Made by a program: the position numbers and the translations under genes. Shown one piece after another: positions 51,234 through 59,909 of a stretch of 64,000 nt of DNA. The DNA is from Candidatus Aristotella avistercoris (lineage in GTDB: Bacteria; Bacillota; Clostridia; Oscillospirales; Ruminococcaceae): contig CAJFOV010000052.1 in assembly GCA_904397835.1 (NCBI GenBank), positions 62,001 to 126,000 on the forward strand, given 5' to 3'. The number at the start of each line of letters is the position of its first letter. The first letter of the stretch is position 1. The notes beneath the pieces were generated by a model. That model had not been told where the DNA came from. It ran no database searches and saw nothing but the letters and a program-made list of their open reading frames with translations.

Positions 51234-52379
51234 CTATTTTGCCATTTCCTCTAGATAGACTCCCACAGCCTTGCCATAGGGTACTGGATGGCCGCACTGG
51301 TTCAAAACCCGCTCAATGACGCCCAACACGGCGACTTCATCGTTGATGTCAATGTTGCCCATGTGGCCCAAACGGAACATCTTGCCGGCATATGCCCCCA
51401 GTCCGCCTGCCACAATGACGCCCTCCTCCAACATGGCGGCGCGGAACTTGGCGTCCTCCACGCCCTCGGGGTACAGCAGGTTGGACAGGGTGACAGCCCG
51501 GTGGTCCGGATCGGCCAGCGGTTTGAGGTCCACGCTCTCCAGAGCCTTCTGCATGGCGCGGGCATTCTTCAGGTGCCGCTCATAGCGGGGCTTGAGGCCC
51601 TCCTCTTTCACCAGACGCACCGATTCCTGCAGCGCCCACACCAGGTTGACCGCCGGGGTGGCAAAGTACTTGGAGGCATCCTTCATGACAGGGGTCCATT
51701 TGTCAAAGTCCACATAGTACTCTGGAATGGTCCCCAGAGAGGCCCGGCGGGCCAGGGCCTTCTGATTGGCCCACAGGATCAGCAGGCCAGGGCAGACGCC
51801 GAAGGCCTTCTGAGAAGCGGTGAAGAGGATGTCGATGTTCATCTCTTTGAGGTTCTCATACTCGCCAGCGGTGGCGGCGACACCGTCCACAATGTAGATG
51901 GTGTCGGGGAACTTCTTCATCATCTCGCCGATGGCGGCAATGTCCGCCACAGCGCCGGTGGCAGTGTCCACGTGGGAGACGGTCATGGCGGCATAGTGCT
52001 TTTCACTGAGCTTCTTCTCCAGGTCCGCCAGGGGGACGGTTTTGCCCCAGTCGGAGCGAATGACATCCACATTCAGGCCCTTGCGGGTGCAGATCTCAAT
52101 GAAGCGATCGCCAAAGAAGCCGTGGCTGACAATGAGCACATTGTCCCCCTTCTTGGTGGTGTTGGCAATGGCCATCTCCATGGCCAGCGTGCCGGTACCA
52201 GCCACCACAAAGGTGGTGCCATCGCAGGCGAACAGCTCCTGCAGGTCGTCAATCACGCCCTGGTAGTCCTTCACAAAGCGGGGGTCACCAAAGGCCTGGA
52301 TTTCCCGCCCCATCTGATCCTGGATAGAACGCACAACAGGCGTTGGGCCGGGGATCATCACCATGGTATTTGTTTTCAC
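51234..52379 (-). CDS. alanine-glyoxylate aminotransferase family protein
   Basis: A 381-residue class V, PLP-dependent aminotransferase of the AGXT/PucG/serine-pyruvate type. MIPGPTPV at the start, FVVAGTGTLAMEMAIANTTK, the VDGVAATAGEYENL segment (aspartate that binds the PLP nitrogen) and TASQKAFGVCPGLLIL, with the Schiff-base lysine, are all present. It likely transfers amino groups between alanine or serine and glyoxylate or pyruvate. It starts with GTG at 52379 after AGGGAGAG. The IclR gene is divergent across a 190-base region with promoters for both, so the regulator may control it. Confidence 0.92.
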   Translation of the reverse strand: MKTNTMVMIPGPTPVVRSIQDQMGREIQAFGDPRFVKDYQGVIDDLQELFACDGTTFVVAGTGTLAMEMAIANTTKKGDNVLIVSHGFFGDRFIEICTRKGLNVDVIRSDWGKTVPLADLEKKLSEKHYAAMTVSHVDTATGAVADIAAIGEMMKKFPDTIYIVDGVAATAGEYENLKEMNIDILFTASQKAFGVCPGLLILWANQKALARRASLGTIPEYYVDFDKWTPVMKDASKYFATPAVNLVWALQESVRLVKEEGLKPRYERHLKNARAMQKALESVDLKPLADPDHRAVTLSNLLYPEGVEDAKFRAAMLEEGVIVAGGLGAYAGKMFRLGHMGNIDINDEVAVLGVIERVLNQCGHPVPYGKAVGVYLEEMAK

Positions 52380-52448
52380 TGTAAACTCTCCCTTCCAATT
52401 GTGGTTTCAGCTGTTGCATATAGTGAAATAACGTTTCTCTTTTTCTCC

Positions 52449-52477
52449 ATTTTACCATTTAGACTGTGGAAAGTCAA
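52449..52477 (-). promoter_or_regulatory. promoter of the aminotransferase gene
   Basis: On the minus strand TTGACT (52477-52472) and TAAAAT (52454-52449), spacer 17. The leader is about 60 bases and contains a TGCAT half-site. Confidence 0.7.
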
Positions 52478-52510
52478 AAAAATTGCAGGGCATTGCCGTA
52501 CGAAAATTAG

Positions 52511-52539
52511 TTGCATTTTCCATGCACTTATCCTATAAT
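52511..52539 (+). promoter_or_regulatory. promoter of the IclR gene with overlapping palindrome
   Basis: TTGCAT (52511-52516) and TATAAT (52534-52539), spacer 17. TGCAT-N5-ATGCA (52512-52526) covers the -35 box and could be the IclR operator. Confidence 0.65.
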
Positions 52540-52571
52540 TTCATTGTGTAAAACCGATGGAGGCGAACCAA

Positions 52572-53360
52572 ATGGAGCATATGACCGAAAAGAAGACAAA
52601 ATCTAACCAGTCCCTGGAGAAGGCGCTGCAGCTGATTGAAATCTTGGCCCCGGCCCGGGAGCCCATGCGTCTGCAGGACCTGAGCAGGCAGGCTGGGATG
52701 CCGCCCAGCACCGCCCTGCGCCTGCTCAACACCCTGCTGCAGCACGGCTATGTCAACCAGGATCCGCTGACTTCCCGCTATGGCCTGTCCCTGAAGTTTG
52801 CCCAGATCGGTGGGCTGGTCAGCGCCCGGCTGGATATCCGGAACCTGGCTCACTCCAGCCTCCTGGAGCTCTCCTCCCGGTGTGGGGAGAGCTGCTGCCT
52901 GGCCGTGGAGGAGGACCAGCAGGCGGTCTATGTGGATGTGGTGGATGGGCCCGATGGAATGCTCAAGATCATGCAGCGCATTGGTAAGCGGGCGCCGCTG
53001 CACTGTACCGGTGTGGGAAAGCTCTTTTTGCTGAACCTCACCCCGGAGGAGCTCCACGCCTATGTCCAGCGCTGCGGCCTGCCCGCCCTCACCAGCAGGA
53101 CCATCACCAGTGAGGAGCGCCTGGTCCAGGAGCTTGGCCGCATCCGCCGGCTGGGATATGCCATGGATGATGAGGAGTGTGAGCTGGGGGCCCGCTGTGT
53201 GGCCTGTGGGGTGTGGGACTACACCCAAAAAATTGTGGCCGGCGTCAGTGTCACCGGCCCCCTTCACCGCATGGAGGGGGATCACCTGGTCAACATCACC
53301 CAGGAGGTGCAGCGCACAGCGGGGCGGCTCTCTCAGATGATGGCCTATCCAGAAAAGTAG
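52572..53360 (+). CDS. IclR family transcriptional regulator
   Basis: A 262-residue IclR regulator. The N-terminal winged helix (residues about 18-75, with MRLQDLSRQAGMPPSTALRL) is followed by the GAF-like effector domain, shown by HCTGVGKLFLLNLTPEEL and GARCVACGVWDYTQKIVAGV and the SVTGP strand. Family members bind small acids such as glyoxylate, pyruvate or aromatic acids. Its divergent neighbour is a glyoxylate-type aminotransferase, a natural target. ATG 52572 after GGAGGCG is preferred over the upstream ATG at 52557, which overlaps the RBS. Confidence 0.93.
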   Translation: MEHMTEKKTKSNQSLEKALQLIEILAPAREPMRLQDLSRQAGMPPSTALRLLNTLLQHGYVNQDPLTSRYGLSLKFAQIGGLVSARLDIRNLAHSSLLELSSRCGESCCLAVEEDQQAVYVDVVDGPDGMLKIMQRIGKRAPLHCTGVGKLFLLNLTPEELHAYVQRCGLPALTSRTITSEERLVQELGRIRRLGYAMDDEECELGARCVACGVWDYTQKIVAGVSVTGPLHRMEGDHLVNITQEVQRTAGRLSQMMAYPEK

Positions 53361-53469
53361 TGCCAATTTTTGTCAGAAAAGATCCTCATGTGGGCGTCAA
53401 AAAATTCAAAGAGCGCTGGATGGTGTGGATTCCGGTGCGCATACTATCCCTAGAAATGAGGGATGGCAA

Positions 53470-54177
53470 ATGGCACTGATGCAGGTGGAACACGTGAGCA
53501 AACAATATTGCGGCAGGGGTGTGAGCACCCAGGCCCTGCGTGACCTCTCCCTGACCATTGAGCAGGGGGAGCTCACCGCCATTGTGGGCAGTTCCGGGTC
53601 GGGCAAATCCACCTTGATGAACATATTGGGGGCGCTGGATACCCCGACGGAGGGCCGCTACCTCCTGCGGGGGGAGGATGTCTCGCAGCTGACCGATGGG
53701 GCCCTCTCCCAGATCCGCAACCGGGAGATCGGCTTTATCTTTCAGGGGTTCAACCTGGTATCTGGCCTCAATGCCCTGGAGAATGTGGAGCTCCCCCTGG
53801 TCTACCGGGGCATGCGCCGGGGAGAGCGCCGCCGCCTGGCCACCCAGGCCCTGGAACAGGTGGGGTTGGGGGACCGGCTGCGCCACCGGCCCAATCAGCT
53901 CTCCGGCGGACAGCAGCAGCGGGTGGCCATCGCAAGGGCCATTGCGGCCCGGCCGCCCATTCTGCTGGCAGATGAGCCGACGGGCAACCTGGATTCCCAG
54001 GCAGGGGAGGGGATCATGCAGATCCTGCGCCGCCTGCACCAGCAGGGGCGCACCGTGGTCATTATCACCCATGACCCCAAAGTGGCGGAGAGCACCAACC
54101 GCCAAATTTGCCTCAAGGACGGGCGCATGGTACAGGATCTGCGTAAATCCCACGGCCAGTGGGTGCGCCGGGGGTGA
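53470..54177 (+). CDS. orphan ABC transporter ATPase, MacB/LolD type
   Basis: A 235-residue ATPase. Walker A is [10 protein letters not shown], the signature is [15 protein letters not shown], Walker B is ILLADEPTGNLDS, and the switch histidine is in IITHDP. The NILGALDTPTEGRYLLRGED segment and length are those of MacB/LolD-type ATPases, which need an FtsX-like permease. None lies next to it, unlike the locus at 15.7-18.7 kb, so it may work with a permease elsewhere, or the permease was lost. RBS GAGGGATGG precedes ATG. A hairpin terminator follows. Confidence 0.9.
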   Translation: MALMQVEHVSKQYCGRGVSTQALRDLSLTIEQGELTAIVGSSGSGKSTLMNILGALDTPTEGRYLLRGEDVSQLTDGALSQIRNREIGFIFQGFNLVSGLNALENVELPLVYRGMRRGERRRLATQALEQVGLGDRLRHRPNQLSGGQQQRVAIARAIAARPPILLADEPTGNLDSQAGEGIMQILRRLHQQGRTVVIITHDPKVAESTNRQICLKDGRMVQDLRKSHGQWVRRG

Positions 54178-54228
54178 GAGGCCCGCACCGCTGAGAGAAG
54201 TATTGCCCGGTGAAATCTGTGTTGTGCC

Positions 54229-54260
54229 AAAAGGGGCCCGGCCATGGCCAGGCCCCTTTT
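54229..54260 (+). terminator. terminator between the ATPase and PNPOx-like genes
   Basis: AAAAGGGGCC pairs with GGCCCCTTTT, and the loop contains GGCCATGGCC. The U-runs on both sides suggest it works for both converging genes. Confidence 0.75.
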
Positions 54261-54278
54261 GGCGGGCATTTCATTGGA

Positions 54279-54690
54279 TCAAAGGGAAAACTGTTCAAGT
54301 ACCTGCAGCTGGCTGCGGAACTCTGCCACCGCGTCCTCCAGGTGAAAGATTTTTAGGGAGTAGCCAGTCTGCTCATTGTAGAGTTTTTGCATGGCTGGGG
54401 CCTTTGCCAGCACCATCTTTGCAAGGGCGTCGTCCTGCTGAAAGACCGGCTCTGCCAGTGTAGCGCAAAAAACCGGATTCGGTCAGCGCACATAGCTCCA
54501 CCTTGGGGTTTTGCTGCATCTGGCGGTAGACATCCTTAAAGTCCCCCACACCAAAGTACAGTTTCCCCCCGAGCAACAGGTGAAAAGCCACCGGGCGGCA
54601 TTTGGGCTGGTCCCCCTCCACCGTGGCAAGGTAAAAGGTTTTGGCTTGGGTGAGGGCTTCGTTGATTTTTTCCAAAGGGTTCATCTGCAT
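54279..54690 (-). pseudogene. pyridoxamine 5'-phosphate oxidase-like protein, frameshifted
   Basis: The gene encodes a small split-barrel flavin-type protein of the PNPOx superfamily (MNPLEKINEALTQAKTFYLA, TVEGDQPKCRPVAFHLL, KLYFGVGDFKDVYRQMQ, VELCALTESGFLRYTG). After RYTG the frame is lost: the current ORF ends in an unrelated tail at 54373. In another frame the sequence continues VFQQDDALAKMVLAKAPAMQ, KLYNEQTGYSLKIFHLEDAV to a stop at 54279, the normal family C-terminus. One extra G in GCCGGTC at about 54446-54447 explains this. It is a recent lesion or a sequence error. ATG 54690 has AAAGGAG upstream. The divergent HxlR gene probably controls it. Confidence 0.8.
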
Positions 54691-54730
54691 CTTGCTCCTT
54701 TCCAGTTCTTGTGGTAGTATGGTGTAAAAT

Positions 54731-54781
54731 AGATCGTACGATAATTTTATATCCTATTATGACGTGGATCAAGTACGATCT
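54731..54781. promoter_or_regulatory. candidate HxlR operator and PNPOx-like promoter
   Basis: AGATCGTAC (54731-54739) and GTACGATCT (54773-54781) are a perfect 9-bp inverted repeat. On the minus strand TTGATC (54772-54767) and TAAAAT (54749-54744), spacer 17, lie between them. A hairpin, GGTATC/GATACC (54794-54811), follows on the plus side. Confidence 0.6.
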
Positions 54782-54834
54782 TTTGCCATACTTGGTATCT
54801 TTTCAGATACCGTCCTGGAGAGGAGGAACCAGAG

Positions 54835-55197
54835 ATGGAGGAGGACCTGTTTGGCGTCTGTCCCTTTGCAACTGCCCAGAGCCTCATTCAAGGCAAGTGG
54901 GCCATTTTGATTTTACACCATTTGAGCGGCGGTGTGCTGCGCTTTAATGAGCTGCAGCGGCGCATGCCAAGGATGACCCATGCAACACTTGCCACCCAAC
55001 TTCGGCAACTGGAGCGGGAGGGGCTGGTCTTGCGGACCGAGTATCCCCAAATCCCTCCAAAGGTGGAGTACGCCTTGACAGAGATGGGAGAAAAATTTGG
55101 CCCGGTTCTAGAGAGCATTCGAACGTGGGGAATGGAGTATATTGCCTATCTCCACACGTCCCCCAAGACGCCGGAGAATGGGCAAAAACAGTGTTGA
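54835..55197 (+). CDS. HxlR family transcriptional regulator
   Basis: A 120-residue winged-helix protein. CPFATAQSLIQGKWAILILH at the start, the GVLRFNELQRRMPRMTHATL recognition segment, LATQLRQLEREGLVLRTEYP and the PPKVEYALTEMG wing are diagnostic of HxlR. The conserved N-terminal cysteine (C9) can sense redox or electrophile stress in relatives such as YodB and HypR. It is divergent from the broken flavin-binding-type PNPOx gene, a common pairing in which the regulator controls a reductase-like protein. ATG 54835 follows GGAGAGGAGG. It ends at a 38-bp perfect palindrome. Confidence 0.9.
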   Translation: MEEDLFGVCPFATAQSLIQGKWAILILHHLSGGVLRFNELQRRMPRMTHATLATQLRQLEREGLVLRTEYPQIPPKVEYALTEMGEKFGPVLESIRTWGMEYIAYLHTSPKTPENGQKQC

Positions 55198-55202
55198 CAG
55201 GA

Positions 55203-55240
55203 AAAGGGCGGCCCATGGATGCATCCATGGGCCGCCCTTT
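55203..55240. terminator. 38-bp perfect palindrome, bidirectional terminator
   Basis: The arms AAAGGGCGGCCCATGGATG and CATCCATGGGCCGCCCTTT are exact inverted copies with no spacer. It lies between the converging HxlR and GH13 genes and has TTT on both sides. Confidence 0.75.
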
Positions 55241-55253
55241 GGCGATGGAAATC

Positions 55254-57146
55254 TCAATCGTTTTCTGCCACCCCGGCGGCGCTGAACCGGTTCCAGACTG
55301 CGGATCCCAGGGGTCCCAATTCCCGGCCGTCCCAGCTGCCACAGAGGATGGTGGGCTCCACTGAGGCAAAGGTGGGAGGGAGGGGGATCTGTTCCGGCCG
55401 TTCCCCCCGGTTGAGGGCCACCAGGGTCTCTCCCTGGGGGGATCTGCGCAGGAAGACGCACAGATCTGCTGTCACCGTCAGGGGGAGGAAGTCCCCCACC
55501 GCCACGGCGGGACTCTTCTGCCGGGCCCTGGACAGGGTGCGGAAAAAGGCAAGAAGTTCCGTGTCCTCCCGTCCCCAGGGGTAGGTGCAGCGGTTGAAGG
55601 GGTCCCGGTAACCGGTGAGCCCCGCCTCATCCCCATAGTAGATGCAGGGGATTCCCGGCAGGAAAAACTGGAGCACCGCCGCCAGCTGCAGGCGCCGCCG
55701 GCCCAGGTCGTACTGCTCCGGGGTCAGGGTGTGTCGCTGGGCCTGCCAGGCGCGGTCCTGCCCCTGGTATGGCTCCCCTGCCAGGGCGGTGAGGGCCCGC
55801 ACCGAGTCGTGGGTGGACAGGGAGTTCATCAGCACATCTACTGCAGGCTTTGGATAATTCTCCAGGATCGAAAGGACCGTCTCCAAAAGGTAGGGGGCAT
55901 TCCCCTCCCGCACATAGGCCAGGATGGCATTTTGGAAGGGATAGTTCATCACCGTGTCCAGCTGCTGTCCCAGCAGGTACCGCCGGCGATGTCCATAGCT
56001 GATCTTGTTGGAGGCGTCCTCCCAGACCTCCCCCAGAAGCAGGGCGTCGGGATTCTCCTCTTTGATGGCCTGGCGGATCTGCTCCAGCGTGCTGTCGGGC
56101 AGCTCGTCTGCCACATCCAGCCGGTATCCCGTGGCCCCAAGCCCCATCCAGTGGCGCAGCACCCCGTCTGCCCCGCAGACAAAGGCACGGTAACTGGGTT
56201 CCTCCTCCCGGACCTCCGGCAGGGTGGCAAAGCCCCACCAGCAGGCATAGCGGTGGGGAAACTCCTGGAACTGGTACCAGGGGTAGTAGGGGCTCTCCTG
56301 GGATTGATAGGCCCCCAGGGTGGGGTAGCGGCCCTCCCGGTTGAAATAGATGCTGTCGCTGCCGGTGTGGCTGAACACCCCATCCAACAGGATGGAGATG
56401 CCCGCCGCCTTGGCGTCGCTGCACAGGCGGACAAAGTCCTCCTGTGTGCCCAACAGGGGGTCGATGGCGCGGTAGTTGGCGGTGTTGTACCGGTGGTTGG
56501 AATGGGCCTCAAAGATGGGGTTCAGATAGATGGCCGTGACCCCCAGCTCCCTGAGGTAGGGCAGTTTCTGCCGGATGCCCTCCAGATCTCCGCCGAAGTA
56601 GTCGGAGTTGGTGATCTCCCCCTGGGCGTTTGGCAGGTAGTCGGGCCCCTCCTCCCAGGCGGCGTGGAGGATCCGGTCGGCAGGGACCCCCGCCTTGGGG
56701 GCCCCGCTGCAGAAAAACCGGTCGGGGAAGATCTGGTAGTAGATGCCCCCCTTGAGGTGCTGCGGGGTGGAGAAGGCCCTGTCGTAGACCGTCAGCTGCC
56801 AGTGGCAGCCCTCCCCGTGGGAGAGGATCTCCTGATTGCCCTCTCCCCGCTTGAGCAGCAGGGTCTCCCCGTCCCGCTGGACCTGGAAACAGTAGAACAC
56901 CAGTTGGGGCGTCTGGCAGGTCCACTGGCAGGCGTACCAGAGCCCCTCCGGTCCTGCCTCCTGCAGCGCCATGTCCACCGGTTGAGGGTGGTCCCAATCC
57001 TCCCCCAAGGTCAGAAGCAACTGGGGTTCCCGCCAGGTGTGCTGGGGGTCCAGCAGCAGGCGGAAGGTCACAGGCTCCCCTGCGGGAACGGCCCCAAAGG
57101 GCCTTTTATAGTGCAGATCCCGGCTGTCATAGATGCACTGTGACAA
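55254..57146 (-). CDS. GH13 alpha-amylase family enzyme (neopullulanase/maltogenic type)
   Basis: A 630-residue intracellular glycosidase. It has an N-terminal beta domain (about 1-125) like that of GH13_20 cyclomaltodextrinase/neopullulanase enzymes, then a catalytic barrel: GVTAIYLNPIFEAHSNHRYN (region I), GYRLDVADELP with the nucleophile aspartate, LLGEVWEDASN with the acid/base glutamate, and SLSTHDSVR with the third aspartate. No signal peptide is present. It follows glycogen phosphorylase on the same strand, so it most likely trims glycogen branches or maltodextrins inside the cell. The start is TTG at 57146, after GGAGGG; no ATG fits. Confidence 0.9.
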   Translation of the reverse strand: MSQCIYDSRDLHYKRPFGAVPAGEPVTFRLLLDPQHTWREPQLLLTLGEDWDHPQPVDMALQEAGPEGLWYACQWTCQTPQLVFYCFQVQRDGETLLLKRGEGNQEILSHGEGCHWQLTVYDRAFSTPQHLKGGIYYQIFPDRFFCSGAPKAGVPADRILHAAWEEGPDYLPNAQGEITNSDYFGGDLEGIRQKLPYLRELGVTAIYLNPIFEAHSNHRYNTANYRAIDPLLGTQEDFVRLCSDAKAAGISILLDGVFSHTGSDSIYFNREGRYPTLGAYQSQESPYYPWYQFQEFPHRYACWWGFATLPEVREEEPSYRAFVCGADGVLRHWMGLGATGYRLDVADELPDSTLEQIRQAIKEENPDALLLGEVWEDASNKISYGHRRRYLLGQQLDTVMNYPFQNAILAYVREGNAPYLLETVLSILENYPKPAVDVLMNSLSTHDSVRALTALAGEPYQGQDRAWQAQRHTLTPEQYDLGRRRLQLAAVLQFFLPGIPCIYYGDEAGLTGYRDPFNRCTYPWGREDTELLAFFRTLSRARQKSPAVAVGDFLPLTVTADLCVFLRRSPQGETLVALNRGERPEQIPLPPTFASVEPTILCGSWDGRELGPLGSAVWNRFSAAGVAEND

Positions 57147-57183
57147 AAGAGATCCCTCCTATTTTCACAATGATTTGAAAAGG

Positions 57184-57217
57184 TGAAAAGGGCGCCCTCT
57201 CCAGAAGGACGCCCCTT
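57184..57217 (-). terminator. hairpin between glgP and the GH13 gene
   Basis: AAGGGGCG pairs with CGCCCTT (one bulge), then TTTTC on the minus strand. Partial termination between the two genes is likely. Confidence 0.55.
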
Positions 57218-57221
57218 GGGG

Positions 57222-59612
57222 TTACAGGTGCCAGATGTTGTTGGCATAGTCCCGGATGGCCCGGTCAGCGCAGAACACGCCGGAGGAGGCCACGTTCTCC
57301 AGGGACATCTTCTCCCACTGCTCCGTCTGCTGGTAGAGGGCGGCGGCCCGCTCCTGGGCCTTGCAGTAGCTGTCAAAGTCCGCCAGAACCATGTAGGGGT
57401 CGTGGTACTTCAGAGAGTCGGTGATGTCTGCAAAACATCCGCTCTGGAAGCCCGTCTCCATAAAGTCCAAAGCGTCGGTGAGAACGGGATTGTCCCGGTA
57501 GAACTGATAGGGGTCATAGTTGGGCTTGCGCTGCTCCACGGTGTTGGCATCCATACCAAAGATCAGGATGTTCTCCGGCCCAACGGCGTTGTAGATCTCC
57601 ACATTGGCGCCATCCATGGTGCCCAGGGTGATGGCCCCGTTGAGCATGAGCTTCATGTTGCCCGTTCCAGAGGCCTCGGTCCCTGCCAGGGAGATCTGCA
57701 GCGACAGGTCCGCCGCCGGCATCAGATGCTCCGAAAGGGTCACGTTGTAGTCCTCCAGATAGACCACTTTGAGCTTCTCCCGCACCTGGGGATCCCCGTC
57801 GATCATATCCCGCAGGGAACAGATGAATTTGATGATCTGTTTGGCCAGGTAGTACCCCGGCGCCGCCTTGGCCCCAAAGATAAAGGTGTGGGGATAGAAG
57901 GGGGCGTTGGGGTTGGCCTTCAAGTACCGGTACAGGGCCAAAATATGCAGGGCGTTCAGGTGCTGGCGCTTGTACTCGTGCAGGCGCTTGACCTGCACCT
58001 CAAAGATGGAGTGGGGATCCACCTTGGCCCCAGTCTGCTGCAGCAGGTACTGGGCAAAGCGCTCCTTATTTTGAAGTTTGATCTCCCCCATGCGCTGAAG
58101 CACTGCCGGATCCTGCCGGTACTGCTTCAGCTGCGCCAGGGAGGAAAGGTCCCTCAGAAAGTCCGGCCCAATGAGCTCCCGGCACAGGTCCGTCAACCCC
58201 TGGTTGGACTGATACAGCCACCTGCGGGAGGCAATGCCGTTGGTTACATTTTGGAACTTCTGGGGATCCACCCGGTAAAAGTCCTGGAACACCTGGTGGC
58301 GGATGATGTCCGAGTGGAGCTTTGACACCCCGTTGACGCTGTGGCAGCCCGCCACACAGAGGTTTGCCATGCGCACCTCATGGTAGGCCACAATGGCCAT
58401 GCGGCTGATGGTCTGCAGATCCAAGTGGTGCTTCACCGACAGATCCGTACAGAAGCGCTGGTTGATCTCACAGACAATGGTGTAAATCCGGGGCAGCAGG
58501 GTGCGGAACAGGTCAGAGTTCCAGGTCTCCAGGGCCTCCTTCATCACCGTGTGGTTGGTGTAGGCAAAGGTGCGGTATACGATGCTCCAGGCCTGTTCCC
58601 ACCGGTAGCCGCAGTCATCCAGCAGCACCCGCATAAGCTCCGGGATGGCGAGGGCCGGATGGGTATCGTTGATGTGGATGGCATTTTTCTCCGCAAAATT
58701 GTCCAGGGTCCCATAGGTCTGCATGTGGGTGCGCACAATATCCGCAATGGAGGCCGCGCACAAAAAGTACTGCTGGCGCAGCCGCAGAAGTTTGCCCTCC
58801 ACGTGGTTGTCGTTGGGGTAGAGGATCTTGCTGATGGCCTCGGCCACGGAGCTCTGGCCAAAGGCGTTGACATAGTCGCCGCTGTTGAACTTTTCCATAT
58901 CGATGCTGGGGCTCTTGGCGCTCCACAGCCGCAGGATGCTGACCCCCTTGGACTGGTAGCCGGAGACATAGAGGTCATAGGGCACCGCCTGGACAGACTG
59001 ATAGTTCTTATGGGTCACCAGGTGGTAGTTGTCCTCCCAGGTCTCCTCAATGGTGCCGCCGAAGCGCACCTCCACCGCCTGCTCTGGCCGGGGAGTGAGC
59101 CAGACCTCACCGCCAGGAAGCCAGCGGTCCGGCAGCTCCGTCTGCCAACCGTCGATGATCTTTTGGCGGAAGATGCCAAATTCATACAGGATGCAGTAGC
59201 CAGTGCCAGGGTAGCCGCAGGTGGCTAGGGCATCCAAAAAACAGGCCGCCAGCCGCCCAAGGCCCCCGTTGCCAAGGCCGGCGTCCGGCTCCTGGTCATA
59301 GAGCTTCTCCAGGGAGACCCCAAACTCCGACAGGGCCTGTGCCATGGGTTCCACTAGCTCCAGGTTGTACAGGTTGTTTTTGAGGGAGCGGCCCAGCAAA
59401 AACTCCATACACAGATAGGAGACCCGCTTTTTTCCATTGGCGTTGCTCTGGGCAGCAAAGGCCCGCTCCTTTTGGGCCAGCCGGTCCCGCAGGACCAGAG
59501 CAACGGCCCGGTAGTACATCTCATCGGAGGCAAACTCCGGGGAGACGGAGAGGGAGTCCGTCAGCTTTTGGGTGATGGCTTTTTTCAGAGAATCTACAAG
59601 TACACGGTCCAT
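57222..59612 (-). CDS. glgP: glycogen/starch/alpha-glucan phosphorylase
   Basis: A 796-residue GT35 phosphorylase that releases glucose-1-phosphate from glycogen or maltodextrin. Diagnostic blocks are EPDAGLGNGGLGRLAACFLD, YEFGIFRQKIIDGWQ, HINDTHPALAIPELMR, VNGVSKLHS, and EASGTGNMKLMLNGA with the lysine that carries PLP. The length is usual. It has its own promoter about 145 bases upstream; the GH13 enzyme follows. The pair would break down stored glycogen together: phosphorylase for the linear chains, GH13 for branched remnants. Confidence 0.97.
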   Translation of the reverse strand: MDRVLVDSLKKAITQKLTDSLSVSPEFASDEMYYRAVALVLRDRLAQKERAFAAQSNANGKKRVSYLCMEFLLGRSLKNNLYNLELVEPMAQALSEFGVSLEKLYDQEPDAGLGNGGLGRLAACFLDALATCGYPGTGYCILYEFGIFRQKIIDGWQTELPDRWLPGGEVWLTPRPEQAVEVRFGGTIEETWEDNYHLVTHKNYQSVQAVPYDLYVSGYQSKGVSILRLWSAKSPSIDMEKFNSGDYVNAFGQSSVAEAISKILYPNDNHVEGKLLRLRQQYFLCAASIADIVRTHMQTYGTLDNFAEKNAIHINDTHPALAIPELMRVLLDDCGYRWEQAWSIVYRTFAYTNHTVMKEALETWNSDLFRTLLPRIYTIVCEINQRFCTDLSVKHHLDLQTISRMAIVAYHEVRMANLCVAGCHSVNGVSKLHSDIIRHQVFQDFYRVDPQKFQNVTNGIASRRWLYQSNQGLTDLCRELIGPDFLRDLSSLAQLKQYRQDPAVLQRMGEIKLQNKERFAQYLLQQTGAKVDPHSIFEVQVKRLHEYKRQHLNALHILALYRYLKANPNAPFYPHTFIFGAKAAPGYYLAKQIIKFICSLRDMIDGDPQVREKLKVVYLEDYNVTLSEHLMPAADLSLQISLAGTEASGTGNMKLMLNGAITLGTMDGANVEIYNAVGPENILIFGMDANTVEQRKPNYDPYQFYRDNPVLTDALDFMETGFQSGCFADITDSLKYHDPYMVLADFDSYCKAQERAAALYQQTEQWEKMSLENVASSGVFCADRAIRDYANNIWHL

Positions 59613-59755
59613 ACCAGTACCTACCTTTCGTCAGCAGATGGGCGCCGTTCAAGAGGGACACCCATTGCAGGTCAGAGCGGCGGCTGCCGCAGTCCGCTGC
59701 AGGCTCTCCCAGAGGAAGGGAGAACACTTGATTTTAGGAATACTCTACCAATTCT

Positions 59756-59784
59756 ATTATAGCGGATATCTTTCCCAAGTGCAA
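59756..59784 (-). promoter_or_regulatory. promoter of glgP
   Basis: On the minus strand TTGCAC (59784-59779) and TATAAT (59761-59756), spacer 17. Confidence 0.75.
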
Positions 59785-59830
59785 GGAGGGGAGAAATCCA
59801 GTGGATTTCCAGAAAAATCGGCGGGCCCCC

Positions 59831-59859
59831 TTTATTCTTGCCCAGATTCCGATTATAAT
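59831..59859 (+). promoter_or_regulatory. possible promoter of the zapA operon
   Basis: TATAAT (59854-59859) with a weak TTTATT -35 (59831-59836), spacer 17. Confidence 0.5.
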
Positions 59860-59909
59860 AGTTCCAAGAATCCTCTGTTTGACAGAGAGGGACAGAAAGG
59901 AAGAAGATC

